DNA of 64,000 nt from CALECP01 sp964389925 (GTDB lineage: Bacteria; Chloroflexota; Anaerolineae; Promineifilales; Promineifilaceae), in assembly GCA_964389925.1 (NCBI GenBank), contig CAYMGE010000010.1, forward strand, positions 31,964-95,963. The letters are read 5' to 3'. Position numbers and translations under genes: made by a program. The notes under the pieces were generated by a model. It worked only from the letters and a program-made list of their open reading frames with translations. It was not told the origin of the DNA and made no database searches. This document shows positions 9,048 to 17,263 of this stretch, piece by piece; the first letter of the stretch is position 1; each line of letters begins with the position of its first letter.

Positions 9048-9081
9048 GATCCTTTGTCATACCAACCGACTCTATCTAATT

Positions 9082-9699
9082 TTACCCCTCTACAACAATA
9101 ATCTGGATTTCCTCTTCCTCAAAGATTGGGATTTCTTCGTCTGGAAAGAGCGGAAGAAATTCATCACGGGCGCAACGACCAATTGCATCGGTGTAATAGC
9201 CATTCGACCCCGCGCCCAAAATTCCCCCTACAAGTGGCACTTTGGTCGCCGCACGCCCCGCAACGCGCAATGAATGCTCTGCCAACTCCCGTATGCCGCG
9301 CTCCATCAACTTAAGTCCTGTACGCTCAACTAGCTCCCGCTGCTCATTTTCATCAGCACGCCCCGCATGGTCGCTGAAACAGCGCAGACAGCGTGTGCGC
9401 GTCGCTTCATCGGCCGGATCCTCCCCCGCCACAACCGCAATCGCTGCACAAAGATGCAACTGCAAAATAGTCGAGGTCGCAATGTCTGTTGGCAGTGTCA
9501 AAGGAACCAAATAGAGACCCGGTAAGCCGAGAATAAAGCCCGACGCACTGCTAAGTGAAGCATAGAGCGTAATCAATTGCTGTGCTTTTCCGCGTGGGGA
9601 TGCGTCCTGTACGCGCTGGCTTGACTGTTGGGGTGTGCCAAGTAGGGGGATGCCATTGAGTGCTTCGTCGTATAAGAGTTCGAGATTTGTTCTGTTCAT
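9082..9699 (-). CDS. EcsC-like family protein (tentative)
   Basis: A 205-residue protein from MNRTNLELL. The centre (SGFILGLPGLYLVPLTLPTDIATS) resembles the glycine-rich G-LPG-ADI core of EcsC family proteins. The later PLVGGILGAGSN matches their conserved G-x-x-x-G-A-x-x-N segment. The C terminus is strongly acidic (FPDEEIPIFEEEEIQ). The function of EcsC-type proteins is poorly known; links to ABC transport and membranes are reported for EcsC itself. A TATGGT -10 box lies 7 nt before this ATG, which decides the start over the ATG at 9711. Confidence 0.65.
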   Translation of the reverse strand: MNRTNLELLYDEALNGIPLLGTPQQSSQRVQDASPRGKAQQLITLYASLSSASGFILGLPGLYLVPLTLPTDIATSTILQLHLCAAIAVVAGEDPADEATRTRCLRCFSDHAGRADENEQRELVERTGLKLMERGIRELAEHSLRVAGRAATKVPLVGGILGAGSNGYYTDAIGRCARDEFLPLFPDEEIPIFEEEEIQIIVVEG

Positions 9700-9706
9700 A
9701 CAAATA

Positions 9707-9712
9707 ACCATA
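9707..9712 (-). promoter_or_regulatory. -10 box of the EcsC-like gene
   Basis: TATGGT on the minus strand, 7 nt before the ATG at 9699, with no Shine-Dalgarno. It fits the leaderless layout seen at other genes in the window. Confidence 0.4.
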
Positions 9713-9778
9713 GCAAATAGTTGATTGAGGAGACCATACGTGAGTTGTAAATTGTGCCAGAAATCAGCTCAAACCTGC

Positions 9779-9784
9779 TAAACT
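9779..9784 (+). promoter_or_regulatory. -10 box of the subtilase gene (leaderless)
   Basis: TAAACT ends 6 nt before the ATG at 9791, with no Shine-Dalgarno between. The same TAAACT box precedes the TetR gene (13989) and the polyprenol-mannose synthase gene (29456). Confidence 0.5.
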
Positions 9785-9790
9785 GTCAGC

Positions 9791-12700
9791 ATGAAGCATC
9801 GTTGGCACATCCTTTTCTTACCAATCCTCGTTTTCCTCGCCACCTTCACTGCGCTGCAATTTAGCGTTGCCGCATCCCCGTCAAACACTAATAACAAAAC
9901 GGTGCAGTCTGTCCATGACCAACGCTACATCGTGCGCTTTGTTGGAGATGTCAATTTACAAGCTGACAGTCGCGCAAATCTAATCGACGCGCTCAAGATG
10001 CAACACGCGCTTCAGATGGCAGATGTTGCGCCGCTGCTCTCTGAAACTGAATTCAAGCCGCTTTGGATTATCAATGCTGTTGCCCTCACGGGATCGGCTC
10101 AACTGCTCGAACAACTCGCTAATCATCGTGCAGTTGCCTCAATTGAAGTAGATGGCACTGTAGATGCGCCTGTGAATCCATTGTGTAAAACGCATCTCTC
10201 CCCTCAACTTGCGCCACTAGACGCAAACTGCCCCAATCTGTTTACCGAACAGATTACAACGACAGCACATTCAACAACCGCGCACAAACGTTCTGATTCA
10301 CAACTCAGAACAGCTTGGGGCGTGCCGCACATTCGCGCCCCGCACGCATGGCACGCGCTCGGCATTGACGGCACAGGCAGCGTCGTCGCCATCGTCGATA
10401 CAGGGGTCGATTGGACACATCCCGTTTTGCAAGCCAACTATCGCGGTGATGTAAATAATCACACTGCCCACTGGTTTGATGCAAGCACGGCCGCCAGCCC
10501 CGTTCCAACCGACACGTTTGGTCATGGCACACATGTTGCGGGGAGTGCGGTAGGGCAAGAAGGGTATGGGGTTGCGCCCAATGCGAAGTGGATCGGGGTC
10601 AACATTTTTGAAGAAGATGGATTTGCCTATGAAAGTGCCATTTTAGCAGGGTTTCAATGGCTGCTTGCGCCTAATGGAGATGCGTCGCTTGCGCCCGATG
10701 TCGTCAATAACTCTTGGGGTGGGGGCAGTCCGTCACAGGCAATCAAAGATGGGTTTGCCGCGCTTCACGCGGCCGGCATCATGACAGTTAACTCGGCCGG
10801 CAACAACGGCCGAGTTGAAAATGCCGTCGCGCTACCGGCCGCTTTAGACGATGTGTTAGCTGTCGGGGCGACAGATCATCGTGAGATGGCAGCTTGGTTT
10901 TCATCACGAGGGCCATCCGTACTCTCAGAACAAATCAAGCCGACGCTCAGTGCGCCGGGCGTGCAGATTTTGTCGAGCTATCCCAGCGGTCGCTATGCGA
11001 TTATGAGCGGTACGTCGATGGCGGCTCCACACGTCGCAGGGTTGGTCGCATTGTTACGCCAAGTCGATGGCGGGCTAGATCACACTGCACTAACCAACAT
11101 CTTGACCACAACTGCCACAATGGGGACCAACACACCAAATTTCGATCTTGGCTGGGGGATCGTGGACGCATATCGAGCGGTTGCACAGACGTTGAATATA
11201 GCGAGTGTGCGCTTGCAGTTTGCGGGGTTGGCAGATTTACGGGTGACGATTGAGACAGATAATGGCGCGGCGTTCTCTTTTTTGACAGATGAGAGTGGGG
11301 AGGTTGAGGTTTGGTTGCGGGGGGGAGTGTATGCTGTCTCGGCCGATTCCCCCCTCCACACACTCCCCGAAACCTCCTTACAAATCGACAACTCCACGCC
11401 CGAAGTCATCCCATTTGAGCCAGAACGCCGCCCATTCACAACGCTAAGTGGTCGCGTGACTGATGTCAATGGACAGCCTATCACAGCAACAGTTGCCGTT
11501 ATTGAGACATCGTTCACTATACAAACCGATGCAACGGGAGCCTATCAGCTTGAGGTTCCACTCGGCGGTGATGTAGAGATTGTGGCGACTGGGGAAGGAT
11601 ATTCGACGGTGCGGCGGGTCATTGGGGTGGCGGATCGGCCGATGATCGCCCATTTTCAACTCGCCCCGCAGACAAAGACTCTACTGGTCAATGCGGATGC
11701 GTGGCGTTACGATGATGTAACCGCCGGTTTTTATGAGCAGGCGTTACGTGATCTCGGCCGAAGTTACGACGTATACGACATGTACGATCCTCTCATTGAC
11801 GTGCCAGCAAGCGCGGACGTGCTAGCCCAATACGATCACGTCATTTGGTCACATCCAACGACGGCTCCCAGTTTTATCGGCTCACAGACCATCATATCAG
11901 ACTATTTGGGGACAGGGGGTGATTTTCTGTTAAGTGGGCATTCTGTCGCTCGCATCGAAGATGACACGCTCTTTAGCGGCATTTACTGGTACTGGCTTTT
12001 TGGCGCAACCCACATTGATAGCATAACACCAGACACAACATTTCAGGGAATCAATGCGCCTTTTAGTGACCTCCGTCTGAGTTTCAATGGGAACGATTCA
12101 AACCGCGACCAATCCGAAATCGATCTACTAGGGATTCGTCATGGCTCACTAACGCAACCTATCTTGCAAACAGAAAGCGGGCAAATTGTTGGGCTACAGG
12201 CAACACGCTGCCAGCCATTTAATGCGCTTTTATTTGGCTTTGGGGTGCAGGGTGTTAGCGGCCGAGCCAATCGCGCCAAGCTGCTAGCCAGTAGCTTTGA
12301 CGCATTTGATCTGCCGGCAAATGAGCAAGGTTTGCTATTTCCAACAAAGACAGTCGATGATTTTGTCCACCCAAACGAGCAGTTTGTTTACACGGTCACT
12401 GTGCGAAATATGAGTGAGGTGACAACGGAGACCGTGCAGTTGCGGCTCGATTCGACTTGGGAAACGACGATACTGACACCGACCCTAACGCTCGGCCCGT
12501 GTCAGTCAGGCAGTGTTGTTGTGACAGTTCGTGCGCCAGCACAGTTGGGAAACGCAGGGGCTTACTCTTCGCGCTTAATTGCAGAGACGGAGCGATCATC
12601 GGCCGAATTCCCCCTAACGCATCGCGTCTCACGCGACATTTTGCTCGTCGATGATGATCGCTGGTATGACAACGAACATGTTTATATTGAGACACTGACC

Positions 12701-13969
12701 ACGATGGGCGTGCCATTTGATTATTGGGAGACGGGGTGGCGACAAGAAGAGGGGCGCGGCGAGATTTCGGCCGATCGCCTCGCCCAATATGACATCGTTC
12801 TGTGGTTTACAGGGGCTGATTGGTTTGCACCCGTCACGCGCAATGAGGCAGACGTGCTTCAGCAGTTTGTTACAGATGGCGGCCGATTGCTGCTCACTAG
12901 CCAAGACTATCTCTACTATAGTAGTGAACATCCCTTAACAGATAATTTAGGTGTTCTCAAACATGTTGAAACGGTAACTCCGACGCTAGCCTTTGGACAA
13001 CCATCGAGCAGGTTACCAAGCAATTTTGCCCGCTCACAAAGGTTCAATTATACCAATTATAATCCGTGGGGGGATGGGCTTATTCCACAAGCGGATAGTG
13101 CGCCCGTTTTATGGCATGACAGCGGTATGATCGGCGGACTTGCAACAGCACGTGACGATTGGCGCACCGTCTTTTGGAGTGTTCCGCTGGAGATATTGGA
13201 GAATCCAAAGCCAATTCTCGCGGATACAGTCGGTTGGCTCAGTGATCTAGGCGACACAACGTTCAGCGTTGACCAGCCCAATGCCGGCTTCAACGAATCG
13301 CGTCTCTTTACGTTAAAGCTCAAGAATTTGCCATCTGCGCCCTCTAACTTTGCGACGATCACAAATACGTTATCGGCCGATCTCATCCTCGACCCCACCT
13401 CGTTACAAGGCGCAATCTACAACTCAGCTCAACGAACAATTCACTGGTCAGGCAACCTATCATCGGGGGCAGAACATGAAATTAGCTATCGGGCAGCACC
13501 AGCCAAGCCAACGGTTGAGAATCGCGTTCAAATTCACTATGAGCGACATAATTTGACATTTGAAAAAGCTGTGACGATTTGGACAAATGCGCCCGATTTG
13601 ACGTTGAGTTCTTTGCATTTCGACAACCGAACAGTGACATTGCAGTTGGAAAATCACGGTGCTTCGGGGGCAGTATCGGCCGACCTCTATTTCCCGCCCA
13701 ATCACCAACTGCTCACACCAACACTCAAAACGAGCGTCGGCACGCCAACGGTTGCGCCAAATCACGTAAGTTGGCAGGGGGAGATCGTGAACGGTGGGAT
13801 TGTGACGATAACCGGCAATATAACGGCGCAGGTATCGGCCGAAAATCAGTATCTCAGCGTCGTCGCCTACATCGATGATGGCGTAACGACACCGTTTGTC
13901 CGCGACCAAATCTCTATCCTGTATCCACCTTATCGTGTTTACCTGCCGATTGTCTCGCATACAGACTGA
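9791..13969 (+). CDS. Giant secreted subtilisin-like serine protease (S8)
   Basis: 1392 residues. An N-terminal signal (hydrophobic 8-27) and an I9-type propeptide (RYIVRFVGD onward) precede the S8 domain. The triad is Asp203 (IVDTGVD), His245 (GHGTHVAG) and Ser409 (GTSMAAPHVAGL). A carboxypeptidase-regulatory-like beta domain follows (LSGRVTDVNGQPI, near 552). Two glutamine-amidotransferase-like modules come next, starting TLLVNADAWRYDD (near 634) and ILLVDDDRWYDNE (near 953). Beta-rich CARDB-like segments make up the tail. It ends YRVYLPIVSHTD; a terminal Y-L-P-hydrophobic motif recurs in secreted Chloroflexota proteins from memory and may be a surface-sorting tag. The gene holds eight TCGGCCGA copies. 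Confidence 0.9.
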   Translation: MKHRWHILFLPILVFLATFTALQFSVAASPSNTNNKTVQSVHDQRYIVRFVGDVNLQADSRANLIDALKMQHALQMADVAPLLSETEFKPLWIINAVALTGSAQLLEQLANHRAVASIEVDGTVDAPVNPLCKTHLSPQLAPLDANCPNLFTEQITTTAHSTTAHKRSDSQLRTAWGVPHIRAPHAWHALGIDGTGSVVAIVDTGVDWTHPVLQANYRGDVNNHTAHWFDASTAASPVPTDTFGHGTHVAGSAVGQEGYGVAPNAKWIGVNIFEEDGFAYESAILAGFQWLLAPNGDASLAPDVVNNSWGGGSPSQAIKDGFAALHAAGIMTVNSAGNNGRVENAVALPAALDDVLAVGATDHREMAAWFSSRGPSVLSEQIKPTLSAPGVQILSSYPSGRYAIMSGTSMAAPHVAGLVALLRQVDGGLDHTALTNILTTTATMGTNTPNFDLGWGIVDAYRAVAQTLNIASVRLQFAGLADLRVTIETDNGAAFSFLTDESGEVEVWLRGGVYAVSADSPLHTLPETSLQIDNSTPEVIPFEPERRPFTTLSGRVTDVNGQPITATVAVIETSFTIQTDATGAYQLEVPLGGDVEIVATGEGYSTVRRVIGVADRPMIAHFQLAPQTKTLLVNADAWRYDDVTAGFYEQALRDLGRSYDVYDMYDPLIDVPASADVLAQYDHVIWSHPTTAPSFIGSQTIISDYLGTGGDFLLSGHSVARIEDDTLFSGIYWYWLFGATHIDSITPDTTFQGINAPFSDLRLSFNGNDSNRDQSEIDLLGIRHGSLTQPILQTESGQIVGLQATRCQPFNALLFGFGVQGVSGRANRAKLLASSFDAFDLPANEQGLLFPTKTVDDFVHPNEQFVYTVTVRNMSEVTTETVQLRLDSTWETTILTPTLTLGPCQSGSVVVTVRAPAQLGNAGAYSSRLIAETERSSAEFPLTHRVSRDILLVDDDRWYDNEHVYIETLTTMGVPFDYWETGWRQEEGRGEISADRLAQYDIVLWFTGADWFAPVTRNEADVLQQFVTDGGRLLLTSQDYLYYSSEHPLTDNLGVLKHVETVTPTLAFGQPSSRLPSNFARSQRFNYTNYNPWGDGLIPQADSAPVLWHDSGMIGGLATARDDWRTVFWSVPLEILENPKPILADTVGWLSDLGDTTFSVDQPNAGFNESRLFTLKLKNLPSAPSNFATITNTLSADLILDPTSLQGAIYNSAQRTIHWSGNLSSGAEHEISYRAAPAKPTVENRVQIHYERHNLTFEKAVTIWTNAPDLTLSSLHFDNRTVTLQLENHGASGAVSADLYFPPNHQLLTPTLKTSVGTPTVAPNHVSWQGEIVNGGIVTITGNITAQVSAENQYLSVVAYIDDGVTTPFVRDQISILYPPYRVYLPIVSHTD
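11339..11346. repeat. TCGGCCGA iterated palindrome (one of about 60 copies)
   Basis: Representative copy of the octamer palindrome found throughout the window. In the 40 nt to its left the top strand has 21 G and 3 C. In the 40 nt to its right it has 1 G and 21 C. Other exact copies include 743, 7959, 11635, 12767, 13676, 15663, 16546, 22759, 24661, 26143, 30783, 35371, 41337, 44481, 50453, 54470, 57235, 57283, 57925, 57954 and 63715. About 58 of 60 lie inside genes of both orientations. Confidence 0.9.
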
Positions 13970-13988
13970 TTTCACTTCGGCAATCTGT

Positions 13989-13994
13989 TAAACT
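13989..13994 (+). promoter_or_regulatory. -10 box of the TetR gene (leaderless)
   Basis: TAAACT followed by 7 nt and then the ATG at 14002, with no Shine-Dalgarno. Confidence 0.5.
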
Positions 13995-14001
13995 AGCGAG
14001 C

Positions 14002-14598
14002 ATGGCACGAAAAGCAAATCCCGAATCACGTGAGCGTGTTCTTCATACGGCCGAAAGGTTATTCCACGAGCGTGGCTATAAAGCGGTCTCAATGCGCGAT
14101 ATTGCAAAGGCGTTGGGCATCAAACAAGCCTCCCTCTACTACCATGTGCCAGATGGCAAAGAACAGCTTTATGTGGAGGTTATGACACGCAATTTTGTGC
14201 GGCATGGTGTGGGATTGCGCCATAATATCGACGCGGTCGATGAGAACCTACGCGCTCAACTCAAGGCGGCAGCTGCTTGGTTTGTAGAACATGCGCCGCT
14301 CGGCTTGCTGGGCATGATGCAAAATGATCTACAAGTGCTATCAGAACAAAGCCAGCAACAGCTTCAGCAGGCTCTTTTTCAGCACATCTGGCATCCTATC
14401 CAAACGAGCTTTGAAAACGCAGAACAGCGTGGGGAGGCACAAAACGTTCGCGCTTGGGATTTGACGGGAGCCTTTTTATCGCTTATGGATGGTCTGACAC
14501 ATGCTGGAACAGCCGGGCTTATGACAGGGCAGATGGGAGAATCGGCCGAGTACGTGATTGACTTATTGATGGATGGCTTGTTGAGCGCGACACAGTAG
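14002..14598 (+). CDS. TetR family transcriptional regulator
   Basis: 198 residues. The N-terminal helix-turn-helix domain is classic: RVLHTAERLFHERGYKAVSMRDIAKALGI spread over residues 11-40, then KQASLYYHVPDGKEQLY. The C-terminal helical half would bind an unknown ligand. The gene is monocistronic between the subtilase and a Uma2 gene. Its target is not evident, although the 32-nt gap after the subtilase would allow it to act on its own near-leaderless promoter. Confidence 0.9.
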   Translation: MARKANPESRERVLHTAERLFHERGYKAVSMRDIAKALGIKQASLYYHVPDGKEQLYVEVMTRNFVRHGVGLRHNIDAVDENLRAQLKAAAAWFVEHAPLGLLGMMQNDLQVLSEQSQQQLQQALFQHIWHPIQTSFENAEQRGEAQNVRAWDLTGAFLSLMDGLTHAGTAGLMTGQMGESAEYVIDLLMDGLLSATQ

Positions 14599-14677
14599 AC
14601 TGCCTAACCTGCTGTACCTGTTTTGGCTTTATCTTTCCAATTTTGTACAATGCAATTTCAACATAGAGGAATAAAAA

Positions 14678-15265
14678 ATGACGTTATATATGCCATCTCC
14701 AACAATTGACGAAATGCAACAAATGACAGGTGAAGAGCTTGCCGAGCGTGATGATCTTGGACGTGGTGAGCTAATCAAAGGAGTTTTTGTCAAGATGCCC
14801 CCACCCGGAACAGAGCATGGTCGAATTGAGTCAAAAATCGGCCGTTACATTGGTAATTTTGTAGAAGAGAGCGATCTCGGAGAAACATACGTTGGTGAAA
14901 CAGGCGTTTATACAGCGAGACACCCTGACACGGTTCGTGGCGTAGATACTGCCTACGTTTCGTGGGAGCGGTTGGAAAAAAATCAATCTACCACCTATCT
15001 CGATGTACCGCCAGAACTAGTGGTTGAGGTACTGTCACCGGGCAATCGCTGGGTGGAAATTCTGGATAAGGTTGATGAATATCTAAATATCGGCGTTGAT
15101 TTGGTTTGGATCGTTGATCCGAAGCGGCGTGAGGTGTTTGCTTATCGCTCGCTTGATGAGGTGAGGCGGTATGCTGTGGGGGATGTGTTAACGGCCGAAG
15201 ACATACTGCCCAACTTTGAACTCAGCTTGGAGAAACTATTCCGCAAAGGACGCAAGCCTACATAA
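14678..15265 (+). CDS. Uma2 family (DUF820) PD-(D/E)XK-fold endonuclease
   Basis: 195 residues with the Uma2 hallmarks in order: GELIKGVFVKMP, GRIESKIGRYI, the TVRGVDTAYV strand, ELVVEVLSPGNR, KVDEYLNIGVDLVWIVDP. The acidic residues in TVRGVD and VVEVLSP plus the Lys of KVDEYL form the usual nuclease core. Biological roles of Uma2 proteins are unsettled. A TACAAT -10 (14646-14651) and AGAGGA Shine-Dalgarno (14665-14670) precede the ATG. A second, longer Uma2 lies at 55135-55953. Confidence 0.88.
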   Translation: MTLYMPSPTIDEMQQMTGEELAERDDLGRGELIKGVFVKMPPPGTEHGRIESKIGRYIGNFVEESDLGETYVGETGVYTARHPDTVRGVDTAYVSWERLEKNQSTTYLDVPPELVVEVLSPGNRWVEILDKVDEYLNIGVDLVWIVDPKRREVFAYRSLDEVRRYAVGDVLTAEDILPNFELSLEKLFRKGRKPT

Positions 15266-15281
15266 ATTTGTCCTCGTCCGT

Positions 15282-15287
15282 TATAAT
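15282..15287 (+). promoter_or_regulatory. -10 box upstream of the YifB-like gene
   Basis: A perfect TATAAT 28 nt before the ATG at 15316. A Shine-Dalgarno AGGAAGG (15303-15309) follows, so this gene has a conventional leader. Confidence 0.5.
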
Positions 15288-15315
15288 CGCGCTACGTAAA
15301 AATAGGAAGGATTTT

Positions 15316-16836
15316 ATGTTAGCAAAAGTACTCTCGTGCGCTGTCGTTGGAATTGAAGCTGAATTAGTCGATGTTGAGGTGGACATCCGTAATGGGATCG
15401 GGCATTTTATGATGGTTGGCCTGCCCAACGCGGCCGTGCGTGAGAGTCGTGATCGCGTGCGTGCTGCCATAAAAAACAGCGATCTCGTTTTTCCCAGCAA
15501 CAAGAACTTCACCGTCAATCTCGCACCGGCCGATATTCGCAAAGAGGGGCCAGCCTATGATTTGCCGATTGCAGTCGGTATTTTGGCTGCATCGCAGCAA
15601 GTTTGGGTTGGCGAGATTGAGGATGCGATGTTTGTAGGGGAGTTATCGCTCGATGGGAGCGTTCGGCCGACAAAAGGCGTTCTGCTCCTCGCCGCCCTCG
15701 CACGCGAAAATGGCATCAAGCGCGTCTTTGTGCCAGCGATTAACGCGGGTGAGGCCGCATTAATGCCCGAATTAGAGGTCATTCCCGTGCGAAACTTGGG
15801 GCAACTGGTTGGACATTTGACTAAGCTAGCTCCGATTACGCCATTTGTGCAAGATAAGGAGGCGTTTGCGACTGAGCCGCATTTTGCGGCCGATTTTCAA
15901 GACATCATGGGGCAGGAGCATGTCAAGCGTGCCTTAGAAGTCGCGGCAGCGGGTGGTCACAATGTTAAATTCTCAGGGCCTCCCGGCACAGGCAAGACTC
16001 TGTTGGCAAAATCTCTGCCCAGCATCATGCCACGTATGACGATTGATGAATCGCTTGAGGTGACCAAAATCTACTCCGTCGCGGGGCAACTTCCACCCGA
16101 CCAACCGCTCATCATCAATCGCCCATTTCGTTCCCCCCATCACACTGTCAGCTATGCAGGGTTGGTCGGTGGGGGCGCGTGGCCACGCCCCGGCGAGATT
16201 AGTCTGGCACATCGCGGCGTGCTTTTCTTGGATGAGTTGCCAGAATTTGGGACAAAGCTGATCGAGGTTTTGCGTCAGCCGTTGGAGGGGTGGCCGCGTG
16301 AGATTTCAATTTCGCGTGCGACGGGGACGATCACGTTTCCCGCCAGTTTTATGTTTGTCGCAGCAATGAATCCGTGTCCATGCGGCTATTATGGTGACCC
16401 AACGCACGAATGCTCTTGCAGCAACAGCATGATTACACGTTATCAAAAGCGCATTTCAGGCCCTTTGATGGACAGAATTGACATTCATGTAGATGTGCCG
16501 CGTGTCGATTTTGAAAAATTAACGGGAAAACATCGGGGGGAGACATCGGCCGAAATCCGCACCAGAGTCGAAGCTGCCCGCGCTTTGCAAACAGCTCGTC
16601 TTACCAAAACCAACCTCACCTGCAACGCGGACATGGGGCCTTCCGAAATCCGTGAGATGTGTAAATTGGATCAGACGGGAACGCGCCTGATGAAAAGCGC
16701 AATGGCTCAGATGAATCTCTCCGCACGCGCTTTCCATCGCATTCTCAAGCTGGCACGCACGATTGCGGATTTAGCGGGCGAAGAAAACATAAAGCCTCCA
16801 CACTTGGCGGAGGCTTTGCAATATCGGCCGCGCTAG
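15316..16836 (+). CDS. YifB-like Mg-chelatase-type AAA+ ATPase (ComM family)
   Basis: 506 residues from MLAKVLSCAVVGIEA; the start is fixed by AGGAAGG 6 nt upstream, though the frame is open further up. The N-terminal ChlI/Lon-like domain (about 1-190) has FMMVGLPNAAVRESRDRVRAA. The AAA+ core has Walker A GPPGTGKTLLAKSLP, then HHTVSYAGLVGGG and Walker B GVLFLDELPEF. The C-terminal Mg_chelatase_C lid (SARAFHRILKLARTIADL) is complete. In Proteobacteria the homologue ComM is a branch-migration helicase for natural transformation. The ComF gene at 32414 makes a DNA-uptake role possible here. Confidence 0.92.
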   Translation: MLAKVLSCAVVGIEAELVDVEVDIRNGIGHFMMVGLPNAAVRESRDRVRAAIKNSDLVFPSNKNFTVNLAPADIRKEGPAYDLPIAVGILAASQQVWVGEIEDAMFVGELSLDGSVRPTKGVLLLAALARENGIKRVFVPAINAGEAALMPELEVIPVRNLGQLVGHLTKLAPITPFVQDKEAFATEPHFAADFQDIMGQEHVKRALEVAAAGGHNVKFSGPPGTGKTLLAKSLPSIMPRMTIDESLEVTKIYSVAGQLPPDQPLIINRPFRSPHHTVSYAGLVGGGAWPRPGEISLAHRGVLFLDELPEFGTKLIEVLRQPLEGWPREISISRATGTITFPASFMFVAAMNPCPCGYYGDPTHECSCSNSMITRYQKRISGPLMDRIDIHVDVPRVDFEKLTGKHRGETSAEIRTRVEAARALQTARLTKTNLTCNADMGPSEIREMCKLDQTGTRLMKSAMAQMNLSARAFHRILKLARTIADLAGEENIKPPHLAEALQYRPR

Positions 16837-16845
16837 ACAGACGAA

Positions 16846-17211
16846 CTAATCTTCTTCAACCTCAGCCGGCGGAATATCCAAATCGCCCAAAATCGTCTCG
16901 ATCCGATCCACGCGCTCAAGCGTTGGATCCCAGTGGAAATGTAGCAATGGCGTTGAACGCAGTCGCATCCGTCGTGCAACTTGTGAGCGGAAAAATCCAT
17001 TCGCGTGTTTCAACGCTGCGACGACCTCATCCTTGCGAGCCTCTTCGCCCAATGCACCCACGTAAATGTTTGCATGTGACAACTCACGGTCGATATCCAC
17101 CGATGTCACTGTGAGACCAAATAGGCGCGGATCACTCACTTCCATCATCAACACTTCGCTGACAATTTGCTTGATTCCTTCGGCCGTTCTTTGTTGTTTA
17201 ATTGTTGCCAT
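16846..17211 (-). CDS. rbfA: Ribosome-binding factor A
   Basis: 121 residues from MATIKQQRTAEGIKQIV. The family pattern is clear: EVSDPRLFGLTVTSVDIDREL, ANIYVGALG, then MRLRSTPLLHFHWD near the end. RbfA binds the 30S subunit during maturation of the 16S 5' end. It usually sits in a nusA-infB operon; here it stands alone, convergent with yifB (9 nt apart). There is no Shine-Dalgarno, and the T-tract of a terminator hairpin abuts its ATG. Confidence 0.9.
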   Translation of the reverse strand: MATIKQQRTAEGIKQIVSEVLMMEVSDPRLFGLTVTSVDIDRELSHANIYVGALGEEARKDEVVAALKHANGFFRSQVARRMRLRSTPLLHFHWDPTLERVDRIETILGDLDIPPAEVEED

Positions 17212-17243
17212 AAAACAAAAACGATGGGAACAATACCCCATCG
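17212..17243 (-). terminator. Terminator whose T-tract abuts the rbfA start codon
   Basis: On the minus strand a CGATGGG...CCCATCG hairpin (17222-17243) is followed by TTTTTGTTTT and then immediately the rbfA ATG. It can terminate the secreted-protein gene upstream. If read through, it would be a 5' structure of rbfA. Confidence 0.65.
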
Positions 17244-17263
17244 CCCTTAAAATAATTGGTTAT

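Noticed and set aside
8980..9273. 97-residue open frame after the importer operon
   Set aside because: It runs through the operon terminator and opposite the EcsC-like gene.
13460..13975. 171-residue antisense frame at the end of the subtilase gene
   Set aside because: Lies wholly opposite a conserved coding region and has no recognisable motif or ribosome site.
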